Source: Mytilus trossulus (taxonomy: Eukaryota; Mollusca; Bivalvia; Mytilida; Mytilidae). From it: a stretch of DNA of 64,000 bases. Each line of letters starts with the position of its first letter. Within the stretch, counting starts at the first letter, position 1. Where the stretch lies: contig NC_086376.1 in the NCBI RefSeq assembly GCF_036588685.1, positions 61,155,166-61,219,165 on the forward strand, written 5' to 3'. The notes beneath the pieces were generated by a model, which was given only the letters and a program-made list of their open reading frames with translations, was not told the DNA's origin and did not search any database. Shown piece by piece: positions 1-12,084 of this stretch. A program made the translations under genes and the position numbers.

Positions 1-10
1 ATACTTGAGT

Positions 11-54
11 ACGCCAGATGCACGTTTCGTCTACATAAGACTCATCAGTGACGC
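11..54 (-). ncRNA. Hammerhead ribozyme motif, copy A (weakened)
   Basis: Read on the minus strand, CTGATGA (revcomp of 42-48) is followed by a GTC/GAC stem II with a seven-base loop, then GAAA, a very short stem III and an AUC cleavage triplet. Stem I pairs GCGTCA (revcomp 49-54) with TGGCGT (revcomp 11-16), six pairs including wobbles. Stem III carries a C-A mismatch compared with copies E and G, so cleavage may be weak. The surrounding repeat is cut by the window edge, so the element body is not fully visible. This is a type I hammerhead layout with minimal helix III, as known from Penelope-like elements and retrozymes. Confidence 0.75.
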
Positions 55-81
55 TTTTGTCAAAATTAAACATTCAAGATA

Positions 82-345
82 ACACATATAGGAAGATTTG
101 GTGTGAGTGCCAATGAGACAATTCTCCACCCAAATAACAATTTATGAAAGTAAACCGTTATAGGTCAATGTACGCGTACAGGCATCAACACGGAGCATTG
201 GCTTACTCCGAACAACAAGCTATAAAAGGCTCCAAAATTACTAGTGCAAAACCATTCAAACGAAAAAAAACAACGGTCTATTACGGACTAACATATGGTT
301 CATCACCGACATCATTCAAAAACAATGAATATGATTCTATTATAA
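82..345 (+). repeat. Short dispersed repeat, TGCCAATGAGAC family
   Basis: The block begins with a GGAAGATTTGGTGTGAGTGC-type head followed by CAATGAGACAATTCTCC and a CACGGAGCATTGGCTTACTC segment. Matching pieces recur at 23325-23465 (same strand), 46440-46625 (opposite strand) and, split, at 50520-51030. Small frames inside are not credible genes. I recall similar sequence as highly abundant in mussel genomes; it behaves like a non-autonomous element, class undetermined. Confidence 0.7.
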
Positions 346-603
346 AGAATAATATACCTCAAGATTGATGGTTTAGCGAGCTAGATATACGTTCAAATGA
401 ATGTTAAGTCAAAGATTCGAATGATGACTTTTGTCCGTACTCACGAAAGTCTCATTAGAATTATGTATTTCTTACTGAACTCTCTTTGAATTAAGTATGC
501 TTCATTTTGCTTGCTTTTCTTTTATCAACTTGAGTATGTATTCTTTCAATCTCTCAAACTATCTCGTGCAATGTTCAAATTGGGCGCTAATAATTGTAAT
601 GTT

Positions 604-900
604 TTGACTTATATAAATGCAACAGTAGTTAACCGCTGTTTAAAAGTCATCAATAGATTGAAGGAGAACAAATCCTGATTGCAATGTAAAACCGACGGAA
701 ACACGACAACTATAAGATGAAACATTGCAATAACAGAAACACTGAAATGCAACAAAAACAAACACCAGCTTACATAGAAACTTACTATTTGATAACAACT
801 GCCATATTCTTGACTTGGAACAAGAAATTTTTAGAAAACAAAATTATTGGTTGCAACTGGTGTTATGGCTAGCGAATCCTCCCGCTTAAATTCCTAATGC
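604..900 (+). repeat. Dispersed repeat (ACAGTAGTTAACCGCTGTT family) with a TGACTTGG tail
   Basis: The head AACAGTAGTTAACCGCTGTT matches the segment at 44755-45025, which begins GGCAACAGTAGTATACCGCT. The tail, with TGCCATATTCTTGACTTGGA and a TTAGAAAA segment, matches the tails at 14130-14310, 18380-18610 and 33945-34100. No coding capacity is seen. Probably a non-autonomous mobile repeat; exact ends are not defined. Confidence 0.55.
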
Positions 901-1599
901 AAAAACTACAAGCTTCAAACCATACGGTTTTACTTCAAAGAGACATTTGTTTTAAACCTATAATCAATTACTTTAATCTACATGTACATAAACATAACGA
1001 TTTTGACCCTTAAACCTACTTAAGTTATTATTAAAAAAAATAATGAGTACTAATATTACAATTTGAACATGTTAACAAATAACCACGAAGAAATACTTAT
1101 TCTTAACTTTTCGTTTTGTCTCAAATGTTTTGTTGGGAAAAAGAAGCAGCTGTTTCCAATGCAGAAGTGACGATTTAAACATAATAAACTATTAATTGTG
1201 TATTTTTATGTTCGCAAATGGGTGCAGACATTTTTCAAGTAAAGGTGGTGGGCATATTTATTCTAATTGCGTTAGTCTGTCTGCCTTCCCGTATATAATT
1301 CATAATGTTTCAGTATTTTAAATTTCCTTTAGACTTTGTCAATTGAACAAAATTGGACAAAAATGCAATAAGTAATACTCGAATACATATCAAACAGTCA
1401 TATGTTCGATGAGATTGAAACAAAAACATGTATAAAGTCATTACCACTTGGTGTTGAATGTTCTTTTAAAGGTTACTTTAGTGAACATACTTTTTTCTAC
1501 ATGTATGCATCCTAAAAAAAAAGGTCCTGGTTTAAATGTATATGTTTTAAAATTTAATACAGCATTATTTCACATTGCAATCAGAGTAACATTATACCA

Positions 1600-3075
1600 C
1601 GACACTTACCAAACAGGAAATCCTAGATAATCATAAGTCTGTTCTTTGTTCCTTTGGTATTTCAACCAAAGATGAAGAACTGGATCTTCCATCACGGTAT
1701 TGGATACCTAAACTACAAAAGTGTCCTTACAAACAAAGGTATATTGTTGGGTCTTCCAAGTGCTCCACGAAACCTCTTTCTAAATTATTAATATCTATTT
1801 CATCAGCAATCAAAGACGGGCTTCAAAATTATTTTGAAACTACCTTTTCTAGAGGTGGCGTGAATCAGACGTGGATACTTAAAAAAAAATCCAAAGATCT
1901 TTTAGAGTACATACAATCTAACTCTCTTTTTATCTTGTAACAGTATCAAAACATTTGACTTTTCTACTCTTTACACAAGAATTCCACATTCCAAACTAAA
2001 AGACAAATTGAAAGAGTTGGTATTACTTTGCTTCATAAAAAAGAATGGCCAACGTAGATACAAGTATCTTGTCTTAGGGAGGAATAAATCCTACTTTGTA
2101 AAGAATCACTCTGATTCAACAAAAATTCTCTGAAACCGATATTATCAAGATGCTTGATTTCTTGATTGACAACATATTTATTACGTTCGGAGGACTTGTT
2201 TTTCAACAGACTGTCGGCATCCCAATGGGCACAAATTGTGCACTTCTACTTGCCGACTTCTTAGGAAAAAAGATAAGAGGTTAGCAATATCCTTTAACTC
2301 TACTTTCCGCTATATAGATGACGTTCTTTCACTAAACAATTCAAAATTTGGTGACGTTGTGAAACGCATCTATCCCATCGAATTGGAGATAAAGGATACT
2401 ACAGATACAGTTAAGTCGGCTTCATATCTTGACTTACATCTAGAAATCGACAATGAGGGTCGGTTGAAAACAAAACTTTACGACAAAAAAGATGATTTCA
2501 GCTTTCCAATTGTGAACTTTCCATTTCTAAGTAGCAACATTCAAGCAGCACCTGCATACGGAGTATCCCAATTGATACCATATTCCCGTGCTTGCATGTC
2601 CTATCAAGATTTTCTTAATAGAGGGATACTGCTCACAAGGAAGCTATTTAACCAAGAGTTCCAAATGGTGAAGTTGAAATCATCCCTTCGTAAATTTTAC
2701 GGACGCCATCACGAGTTGGTTGACCGTTATGGAATAACCGTTTCACAAATGATATCGGATATGTTCGTAACTACAATCCCCTTCCTTTTCATGAATGTGA
2801 CCTACCGAATTAGACTATTTACCGGATTTGTAATCACATAAGCAACACGACGGGTGCCACATGTGGAACAGGATCTGCTTACCCTTCAGGAGAATCTGAG
2901 ATCACCCCTAGTTTTTGGTGGGGTTCGTGTTGTTTATTCTTTAGTTTTCTATGTTGTGTCATGTGTACTATTGTTTTCCTGTTTGTCTTTTTTCATTTTT
3001 AGCCATGGCGTTGTCAGTTTGTTTTATGAGTTTGACTGTCCCTTTGGTATTTTTCGTCCCTCTTTTATAAAATAA
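1600..3075 (+). pseudogene. Penelope-like element reverse transcriptase remnant (PLE-A, copy 1)
   Basis: Conceptual translation gives, in order, YWIPKLQKCPYKQRY (about 1700-1740), KTFDFSTLYT (motif A, about 1950-1980), GIPMGTNC (about 2217-2240), RYIDDVLSLNN (catalytic YIDD, about 2310-2340) and a C-terminal stretch to about 2770 with FSFPIVNFPF and KFYGRHHELVDRYG. These are hallmarks of Penelope-like reverse transcriptases. The frame is broken several times between 1880 and 2240. A deletion just after the MGTNC motif joins it directly to GKKIRG, removing residues that the copy at 23.75 kb retains. The longest surviving frame is 2236-2841. The 3' end (2850-3075) is a non-coding tail found alone elsewhere in the window. 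The 5' part is missing. Not functional. Confidence 0.8.
2850..3075 (+). repeat. PLE-A 3' tail
   Basis: Starts around GCCACATGTGGAACAGGATC, runs through TCTGCTTACCCTTCAGGAGA and TATGTTGTGTCATGTGTACT, and ends near GACTGTCCCTTTGGTATTTT and CCCTCTTTT. The same order of blocks occurs at 16865-17180, 22445-22570 and 24370-24600 on this strand and at 33535-33790 on the other. Here it directly follows the reverse transcriptase frame, which ties the tail to PLE-A. Confidence 0.75.
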
Positions 3076-3290
3076 TGAAAACACTGATATCCGAAATTGT
3101 GTATCCTCCTTTCTTGAATTTAGTATACATTTAAAAATACACGGGAGAAAATATTTCATCATCACAATAACCCACAACTTCGAGTATATTGTGCTGAAAC
3201 AATAAACAAATAAGACTAATGTCAATATCATACATGTACATCTTCTTACAATTTTACTCATTTTATTTGAGCTAGATAACTAGCTATAAT

Positions 3291-3303
3291 CCCCCCCCCC
3301 CCC
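3291..3303. repeat. Poly(C) tract, 13 bases
   Basis: An uninterrupted run of 13 cytosines in otherwise A+T-rich DNA. A simple repeat; its length may be unreliable in an assembly. Confidence 0.95.
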
Positions 3304-3819
3304 TTTATGTTCTGAAAATGTTTGTTGCATGTCAGGAATATAACACCTGTTTTCCATTCGTTCCGTTGGTTGATATAGACTCATGTATGGTGTTTAAAAA
3401 AAACTATGGACTTTAAATGTCCAAACCTTGTACTTGCAGATCCAAAGAAAATGATGTTTAAAGCTGTATAATTTGCGATTATGTAAAACAAATATGTTCA
3501 AACATAGGTTTTATGAACGGCAAAAGTTTTATTACAAGCTTTTTTATAACATTTTATAAGAATGAGACATTTCCGCTAATCTTCAAATTCCATATATCAC
3601 ATTGACAGGGTATATAAACGCATACTCTTGCAGTTAAGACGTGGATACGGCCTTTTGTTTGAATGTGCGTCACTCACTTTACAGCTCATAGTGTGACCAT
3701 TAATGAAAAAAGTTAGCATAATCCTTAAGTTAAAACGCGTTTCCCTTCATTTATGGCCTCATTTTTAGATATTTTGTTACAGAACGATATTTCCATAATC
3801 ATATAATTTCTATTTAAAT

Positions 3820-4440
3820 TTAAAATTGAGAATGGAAATGGGGAATGTGTCAAAGAAACAACAACCCGACCAAATAAAAAAAACAATAGCAGAAGGTCAC
3901 CAACAGGTCTTCAATGTAGCGAGAAATTCCCGCGCCCGGAGGCGTCCTTCAGCTGGCCCCTAAACAAATATATACTAGTTCAGTGATAATGAACGCCATA
4001 CTAATTTCCAAATTGTACACAAGAAACTAAAATTAAAATAATACAAGACTAACAAAGGCCAGAGGCTCCTGACTTGGGACAGGCGCAAAAATGCGGCGGG
4101 GTTAAACATGTTTGTGAGATCTCAACCCTCCCCCTATACCTCTAACCAATGTAGAAAAGTAAACTCATAACAATACGCACATTAAAATTCAGTAAAAGAG
4201 AAGTCCGAGTCTGATGTCAGAAGATGTAACCAAAGAAAATAAACAAAATGACAATAATACATATTAAAATAACAATAGACTACTCCAGACTTCAATTAAA
4301 CTGACTGAAAGATTATGATTTCATCATATGAACATCAGGAACAATCCTTCCCGTTAGGGGTTTAGTATCATACCATCATAACATATATGAGAAGAACATA
4401 ACCCGTGCCATGCCAACAACTGTTATTAGAATAAATGTGT
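3820..4440 (-). repeat. PLE-B 3' flanking region
   Basis: Lies directly downstream of the minus-strand PLE-B reading frame. It is non-coding, with a relatively G+C-rich segment at about 3920-3965. Its outer end (AATTGAGAATGGAAATGGGG, about 3823) reappears as a short fragment at 40784-40850 in the same orientation, so the block is part of the dispersed element, not host DNA. The exact terminus is inferred from that shared boundary. Confidence 0.6.
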
Positions 4441-5352
4441 TTAGTTCCGACGCAAAGACCTTATCAACGACTCAATATTAACGCCAAAATATGCAATTTT
4501 TAATGACTTGACAACAGTATCGTAATTATATCCCTTCTTAATAAGTCTATTCAAAGGTTTTGTAAGTTTCTGAGGTGAATACTGACACCTCTGAGCTTTA
4601 TAAAGAATATTTCCATACAAAATTGGATGTGAAATACCTGAACGTATAAGAAGTCTGCATGTTGAGCTATATTTACGAATGATGTCTTTATACCGATGAT
4701 AAAATTTAGTAAATGTTTTGACTAGTTTGTGATATCGAAAACCCTGGTGTAATAATTTTTCAGTAATACATAAATTTCTCTCGTTAAAATCTAAAACATT
4801 CTTACATACACGAGCGAATTGTACAAGTTGAGATATATAAACACCGTAAGATGGTGACAAGGGAACGTCACCATCTAAAAACGGATAATTAACGATAGGA
4901 AATGAAAAATCATCCCTTTTATCATAAATTTTAGTATTCAGCTTTCCGTTAGTGATATAGATAGCAAGATCGAGGAAAGGGCAGTGGTCATTGTTAGTAT
5001 AAGCGTTATTTAAAGTAAGTTCAGCAGGATAAATTTCATTAATATACATACTGAAGTCGTCATTATTGAGAGCCAAAATATCATCCAAATATCTAAAAGT
5101 ATTATTAAATTTGTTTATCAGATGTTGTTTTGATGGGTCTTTGCTTATTTTTATCATAAATTGTAACTCATAACAATACAAAAAGAGGTCCGCAATAAGT
5201 GGTGCACAGTTGGTCCCCATTGGAATTCCGATAATCTGACGATATACGGAATCACCAAGGCGAACAAAAATGTTATCTAGTAAAAATTCAAGGGCATATA
5301 TAGTATCAAAGCATGTCCAATTAACATAGTTTTTTTGTTTATTGTTACTCAT
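4441..5352 (-). pseudogene. PLE-B reverse transcriptase, C-terminal two thirds
   Basis: An uninterrupted 303-residue frame with the reverse transcriptase B and C motifs of Penelope-like elements: GIPMGTNCAPLIADLFLYCY at about residues 43-62 and FRYLDDILALNN (catalytic YLDD) near residue 90. Downstream are FSFPIVNYPFLDG and the basic helical region after the thumb. The frame overlaps the preceding reverse transcriptase segment by the four bases ATGA. The preceding segment stops just before the material that normally bridges these motifs, so the overlap most likely marks a small indel, not a designed overlap. A GIY-YIG endonuclease domain is not evident in the 303 residues. The polymerase core is the best preserved in the window. 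Confidence 0.85.
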
Positions 5353-5723
5353 ATATATTCACATTCTGATTTGTTGAATGCCCATTTAATTAGGTGTGTG
5401 ATTTTTTTCTTAATGAGAATGTGAGGCAATGTGGTATACAGGGTAGAAAAATCAAAACTTTGAACAGATTCAAAATCACCAATATAAGCATGCAATTTAT
5501 CAAGTACTTCCAACGAGTTTTTGACACTCCAAAAGTAATTTATTCCACTATTTTCGAAGGCCTTATTTGAACAATTTATTATAAGGTTTTTAATTGTACC
5601 AAGTGTCCTGGTAAGAAGAATAGACAATTTAGTAGTTGAACAATGGCTTGAAGACGAAATAAATCTATATTTGTAAGGGGTTTTGTGTAGCTTCGGAAGC
5701 CAATACATAGTTGGGACTTTCAT
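5349..5723 (-). pseudogene. PLE-B reverse transcriptase, N-terminal core
   Basis: A 124-residue frame containing MYWLPKLHKTPYKYRFISSS near the start and FDFSTLYTTLPH (motif A with its catalytic Asp) at about residues 90-101. It lies in the same reading frame as the segment at 5859-6314: the intervening 135 bases are open (including EVLKKEITNSPTFQL and FSENEICNKH) and only one TGA at 5859-5861 separates them. The nominal start ATG is therefore internal to the original protein. It ends at a frame break where it meets the C-terminal segment. Confidence 0.85.
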
Positions 5724-5858
5724 TGTATTTGGCTCTGCTTGTAAAGCGGTGGCTAAAAGTTTATGTTTGTTACAGATTTCGTTTTCTGAAAATGGAGTCA
5801 GTTGGAAAGTTGGTGAATTGGTGATTTCCTTTTTGAGAACCTCAATGTAAAATTTACG

Positions 5859-6314
5859 TCATACAATAATAATATTATTAGCAGCTTTATCGGCCGGGAC
5901 AAAAACAAATTCCTTGGCTAGTTTTTTTAGTTGATGTTTGATACTAGAAATAGGTTTATTGTGGTTATTGTTAATAGTAAAATGTTCTTTAAAATGTTGA
6001 ATACGTATATCAACTATCTTCATTACTGAATTAAAAAAAGAGTCCAAAGATGTTTTGTCAGCTTTTTCCCGTTTTATCCATTTCATACAGTAAGTATGGA
6101 GTAAGTCGTGGATGATATTACGACACTCATTCCAATTAATAATTGACGGGGGACGATATTTAGGTCCTTTACTGAGGAATGATTTTAACTCTCGGTCTTG
6201 AACGATGTTAAGATCTCCTGTTATAACATGGGAAATGGGTCCATAAATATATTCGGAATTACTGCAATTACATGAAGTAGGTGTATTTTCACTGATATTA
6301 ACATCTTTACACAA
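5859..6314 (-). pseudogene. PLE-B N-terminal region
   Basis: The translation includes GPISHVITGDLNIVQDREL, KGPKYRPPSIINWNECRN and FVFVPADKAANNIIIV. This is the region preceding the reverse transcriptase in this group of Penelope-like elements. It ends at an in-frame TGA (5859-5861). The nominal start is a TTG and is unlikely to be real: upstream sequence up to about 6515 continues the same protein in another frame (KEQIPGYFDNTELPLICY), joined across a one-base shift near 6325. Confidence 0.75.
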
Positions 6315-6326
6315 TTGACTATATTA

Positions 6327-6520
6327 AACACAAATTTCCGGGTAGATTTCTTGTAAATATAACAAATAAGAGGTAGCTCAGTATTGTCAAAATATCCAGG
6401 AATTTGTTCTTTAACAGAATGGTCGTTAAATATACCGGCAATATTTACAAAATCAAAGCTTTGTATATTATGGAGTACGTTGATATGATTAGTCGAGAGG
6501 ACTTCCGGTAGTTGATCTTA
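6327..6520 (-). pseudogene. PLE-B N-terminal extension, frameshifted
   Basis: A continuous minus-strand frame of about 63 codons reads into the preceding segment in the adjacent frame, with KEQIPGYFDNTELPLICYIY followed by a basic stretch. The sense of the protein fits the start of the 5859-6314 segment, so a one-base indel near 6325 separates them. Further upstream the frame at 6445-6663 may hold the original N terminus, but I cannot support that from recognisable motifs. Confidence 0.55.
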
Positions 6521-7219
6521 ACGTTGGTTATTTTACGATAGATGACGTTGACCGAACTTCTTTTCGTAACCAAGTTAAACAAGATGGCGGTGATAATAAC
6601 ACCGAAGATTACAAAATTAATTTTCACGCCTTTTTTTAAACTAAATATTAAACACAAAAGCATTCGTTTTAATGATAATAAGAGTTCTTGCAGTTTATGG
6701 TTTATCAGATAGCAAATGTTTTATTAAGAACATAGTTTTGCGTTGGACCAAGTCACTCACAAACAAATAGAAGCCCAGTTTATATATACACCAATAAATT
6801 CCTCTCAAAAGGCGTTTAATCTTATATTATCGCCATCAAAAGACGGTTTATCAGATCCTTCTTTACTTAACTTTGAGAAACCAGAACACATATTTTACTA
6901 ACTTTAACATCTGTCATTCTTGTATCAACAGTACTACTGTTTTGCAAACTTTGTATATTACTCTTGATGACGCCTTAACAAAATGGTCGATGTATGCTTG
7001 TTATTTGCTCCGAAGTGTTTGGGGATATTTATGCTTCTTTTGATTTGTCAAGTACAGCGCAATATCCTACATAGAATAAACGAGGGTATGAATTACCCCT
7101 TGTAGATGTTATTTTTAAAAATAGAACACCATTTTCTTTCACAACAAAGAATTTTTATACTGGCGTTAGTGATAATCAGCAAAGGATATCTACTTTTTAT
7201 ACTACATTAAAATGATTAT

Positions 7220-7350
7220 ACCAGTACACTTTTACGTAGAAATATACAGTTGCTGTCCATTCGTTTGATGTGTTTTGTTATTTGATTTTGCCATTGGATT
7301 AGGGACCATCCAATTTGAACTTTGCTCGGAGTTTTTTTTTTCATTTTCCT
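7220..7350 (+). repeat. Dispersed repeat, TTCGTTTGATGTGTTT family
   Basis: Contains CATTCGTTTGATGTGTTTTG, then a TTGATTTTGCCATTGGATTA-type block and GCTCGGAGTTTTTTTT. The same order occurs at 31020-31180 and 43876-44045 and, reversed, at 14130-14310 and 33945-34100. No coding capacity; a non-autonomous repeat. Confidence 0.6.
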
Positions 7351-7359
7351 TTCCTTATC

Positions 7360-10300
7360 AATGCTGACTAGGTTAATTTTTGTTACCCATTATTGTCTTC
7401 TTATAAGTTTGTCATATTATGATAAAAAAAAGTCAACTATATGTACTTGTCTTGATTTTTTTTATGTTCTATGAACTTACACACAATAAATATTTATGCA
7501 TGTAGTTTTTGATTTTGCCAATAAACACAATACATTTGGCATATATTTTTCAGTAGAACGTGTTCGAAATTGTTCCATTCATAAATTATAAATAACAAAC
7601 AACATACTTTATTTTCGGGGTTGAGGAATCGTGAAGGAGGCAAAAATCACGTCAGGAATATTTTCGAAATGAGGGTATGCAGAAATTTGTAAAAGGGAAC
7701 GTTTATTTATCAATAACAGGCAAATACCATAGTACACATTTAACAATTAAGGTTTCGAAATATAAAAAAATTGAATAGTGCAGGCGAAATATTATGAAAA
7801 AAAGACTAAACGCAATGATCTCCTTAGTAAGTTAGAACATATTAGCTATTTCCTATGCAGTGTCATCAAATGTCTGACAAGTATTTTTTTTTAAAGATTT
7901 GTTAAAAACTAATTTGCTTTTCAAGTGCTGACAACATTTTGCGCAAACTGTTAAGCAACACGTGAGTTAATACTAAACGAGATTTGCAGACAGAAAACAT
8001 GTTGATTAGCTGATCAGGAAGTAGTTGATGTTTATATACTTATTCAGAAAACCAGTAAGATTCGCATTGTATGACTTCTTGCTATTCAAACAAATTGTTA
8101 GTTGAGAGGATGTCTTTGACATAAATACCAACAAAACAAATCAAGATGATTAGTAATCGATCACCTTTATAGCGACTTATCATTAGCGTGGCTGATAAAG
8201 TGTATCCCGTCTGACTCTTCACAGCAATCTACATCCGGACATGTGTTCTAAAAGCATCAACTGTAGTTTATAGACTATAGTATGAAGTGGGAAAAGTATG
8301 CATATCTACGTCTTATTCTATATGTATGTACTTCTTTAAGTGTTTCTACGTAAATATTGTTCAGAAATGGTTAAGTTGGCTGGGGCGTTTTAATTATAAC
8401 TGATAGAATTGTTTTATATTTTGTAAAAATGAAGTATTTATCATGCTTTTATTAGAAATATAATGAAAAGTATTTGTCACCCGACGTTTTTTCACGGAAC
8501 AGTTTGTGCAAAATTGTCAGATTTTGTATGAATTATGCATAGCATATCGAATTTTGTGTAATAAAAAGAAAACTCCAAAATATAATTTTAAGATGTAATG
8601 TGAGATGATAGCTCTTTTAACATGATTTCAGATAAGACAAAAACTAAATTGGGTCACCGAAAATGTTTTCTTGCTTCGTATCAAAATATGAAAATTTACA
8701 ACACTATCTATTTCAAAAATTACTTTATCTGAGTTGTCTCCCCTTATTTGGTAAAGTTTTTTTTTATCAAACACAAATAAGGTGATTTTGATTAATTACA
8801 TCCGTAATTATGATAAAACACACAATTTTCTATGTTAACATCAATACAAGACACAAATTACATACAACTCTCAAAATTTGCACATTTCATCTAGAACAAT
8901 GTTATCTGCTACTTCAAAATCCAAGATAGAGGAAAACACCCGAGCCTCCTTACGCGTCGGAAAATGCAATTAAGGTGCTGTGCTACTCTTGTAGTTTCTT
9001 TCTATATACACATTTAGCTTTCCGTTAGTTAAAAGAAGTATTCCAAAACCAAAATGTAGTGAATATCCACACAAAATTATAGTGGTTTGTCAGTTGTTTT
9101 TAAATAACCGTCTAAAGATACTAAAATTGAGGATATTAAGGAAGTTTGCTACTCAGTTTCAAAATAAATAGCTTTTAATAAAACTAGTATATATTAATAC
9201 GGGATTAATTAAGGAATAAAAATAGCAAAAAATATATAGAGGTCAATGGGCTTGTTTTCGAAATATTAGCCATTTAAATTTTGGCGGGAAAATGTTCTCT
9301 CTTGAATTTTCATAGCTTTATCATTGACAAGTTCAAGTCCTCATAAAGTATAAATAAATAAATAAGATTGTATAAGACTTTTATAAAAGGCTTATAATTA
9401 TACATGCGAAAGATTTATTAAAAGAAAAATGGGGTCAATCATGAATGGGCACAAAAATTTTATGCATTCAAATGGATTAACCCAGAGGATTCCGAAAATC
9501 TGACAAAAATTACAATACATGACAAGCGAAAATCCTTAAGGGCATATGGTACAGGAACAGGCGAGGTATAATAATGTTGCTGATGTAATGTGATATTTCC
9601 GGGACGCCAAACTGTGACGATCTGGAAAAGAGGCATTTTTCTACTGAATTTGATCATTGAAACTGATTTATCTCGAAATCGAGGTTATGTTCCCCTCATT
9701 TAAAAAGGATATTTTGTTGGATTATTTTTGCTAAATGTTGTAAACATTTCACCATTGTATTTTGTTTTTAATTATATAAATATATAGGAAGAAATTCAGT
9801 TAGGAGACTAAAATCAGGAAAACGTGATAAAAATGAATTATTCCCAAATAACTGTTACATAAACGTAAAACTATTTTATTTACAGTAGATATTCACACTT
9901 TTTTACAAAACAATACTTGATATTGGGTTTAAACAAAACACTTTAATCTCTAAAAGTAGCTCATGAAGGTATATGTTTTAATTTTATATTTTTATTAACC
10001 AGGTGAAAAATAGCTTGTATGCAACCTTTCTCCAAATATTCAATGTGGGATCAAAACTGTACCTGACACCCTTAATAAAACCAATCACAATTTTGAATAT
10101 AAACATCTTTGACATATCTCGATTATCGTACATTGACCTGAAGTTTCCATTTTTAAAATTTAATGTCTTTCATTTATAAAAAAAACACCAATCTTATAAA
10201 AGTCTATAATTTTTCAGCAAGAACTTGGTATTAAATTAGACTTGATGTTTTGTACAAGAAGACTTCATGCAATGAATAATTCACAAGTCTTAATCCATTT

Positions 10301-10690
10301 ACCTAGAAGTTACGTAACAATACCAAACTCGATGTAAAGAAACAACATTTTGGAAACATAAACACGGATTTATAATATTTTAAGAAGAATTAAAGTAACA
10401 AATAATATTAACTCAAACAGTTAATAAATGAATATCTTTGTATAAAATGACATGTTGAAAATCTCAATGATGTAATTCATATATAAAATTAACGAAAGCC
10501 ATCAATTTTCAATGTGAACTAATCATGATTAAATTATAGTTTGGGTTTATGATTATCGAACATGCAACATCCCATAGAAAACCGTTCTGAACTTTTTATC
10601 AATTATTTTCAAGTTTTTAAACGTGGATTATCTTTTTTTTTCGTGTAAGTTTATGAACGTGTACAATTATGAAGCAATGACGTATTGTAT
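7360..10690. other. A+T-rich stretch, nothing firmly identified
   Basis: No reading frame resembles a known protein and I found no convincing inverted or tandem repeats. The block at 8640-8760 with GAGTTGTCTCCCCTTATTTG has the feel of a dispersed repeat but has no second copy in this window. Confidence 0.4.
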
Positions 10691-10714
10691 AGTTTGAAAG
10701 ATATATAGTTTAAC

Positions 10715-11061
10715 AATACGGCGCGCTTGACCACTCGATCACTTAGGCTCGACAAAAATAAAGCTTTCAGTGGCCGGGTGTTACCTTTCCTCATCCGATT
10801 TTATCTAGCGTCGTAACACAGTGCGTGCATGATACATAAGGCATGAAGATGGAATATTACAGATCCTCTGAATTATCTATCATAGAGGATCTTACCAATT
10901 AATATGGGATGTCGCAGGAGATATAATTATATAATAAGTACGTCTGAACCAGTAACAACACTGCGACAGATGTAATCCATCGGATCAGCAGAGATGGTGA
11001 TACCAGGCTAGTAACACATGCTGTATATGTAATTCGTCTACATAACAGCCCAACAATAGTA
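10715..11061. repeat. Dispersed repeat with TTTTATCTAGCGTCGTAACA (copy 1)
   Basis: The segment from 10799 shares, in order, TTTTATCTAGCG, GTAACACAG, a GCATGAAGATGGAATA block, a TAAGTACG..GAACCAGT block, TCATCGGATCA or CATCGGATCAG, and the ending CAGCCCAACAAT with 31824-32070. The flank at 10718-10752, read on the minus strand, has GAGTGGTCAAGCGCG, resembling the D-arm/A-box of a serine- or leucine-type tRNA, but no matching B box follows. A SINE-like or MITE origin is possible. Confidence 0.55.
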
Positions 11062-12080
11062 AAATAATATATATAGATATCATATTTCTCATTTTACAAG
11101 TCAAAACACAGATATTAAAAGGACCAACTAAGACCTTTTTTTTATCAATCAAAATAAACTTTTGATATAACGTTCATGACGTAAAATAAGTATCCATTGC
11201 AGTGTTATATCAATTTTAAATACTATGACAACAGGCCATTTGTTTTAGTAACAAAAACGTATGACACATGTGCCAACAAATTATTCTCTTTCAAGTCTAT
11301 TTATTTTAATATATAACTGGTCCAAGTTTAATATTCTGTTTTTAAAGTCCATGCAATCTGTGTTTTCTAGATCTGAAAGTGTTTCTTATCTAGGTGACGA
11401 GGTCTGTTTTTATTCAAATACATACCGTTTGTCAGTTTGGTGTAGAAAATAGTTCATCTTATATTATTTTTCCTACTGATACTTGTATAATTAAGGCATA
11501 TCAGTTATCGAAAAACGCATCTTTGTCAACAACATAAAACAGAATGTGGTATGTGTGCCAATGAGTTAAGATTTCTTACAGATATGGTATTGTGTTCATG
11601 TATAAAAGCTGGTTCTTTAGAACGTAGCTTTAGGAGTGTTGTTGGTGTTTTAACCTTATGGGTTCAAACAAATTACCAATTAGACTTTTATTATCCACTG
11701 GTATAAGACAATCTTCTTTTTATAACACCAATGCAATTGAACATCAGCTTTTATTGTTCTATCATTTCAATGTAAAACACTTGCAGACATTTTTAGTGTT
11801 TTTGAACATTGAATTTATCAATATATTTCCGATGAAACGGTCAATTATCAAAGAATCCTATATTTTGTATCGATTTAGCTAAGTTATAGAAAGCCTTAAT
11901 GCTAGTGTATTTGTCAAGTAAAAATGAAGCTCAGTTTTCTGCTCCCACAACATCTAAACGCACGCACTTAGCATGTAAACTCCCTATAAGTACCAAATGT
12001 AATCGGCATATGTCAATTTAAAACCTCTTCATTATAACTGAATTGTTAAGTAGAGTCAATTATTATCAAGTACAATTGTT
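11062..12080. other. Unassigned A+T-rich stretch
   Basis: Only a short fragment at about 11540-11575 (GTGGTATGTGTGCCAATGAG) is recognisable, as the head of the TGCCAATGAGAC repeat family. Reading frames here are short and composition-driven. Confidence 0.4.
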
Positions 12081-12084
12081 AATA

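Noticed and set aside
11020-11050. CGTCTACATAACAG resembling part of a hammerhead stem II
   Set aside because: Neither the CUGAUGA nor the GAAA box is present in the correct position.
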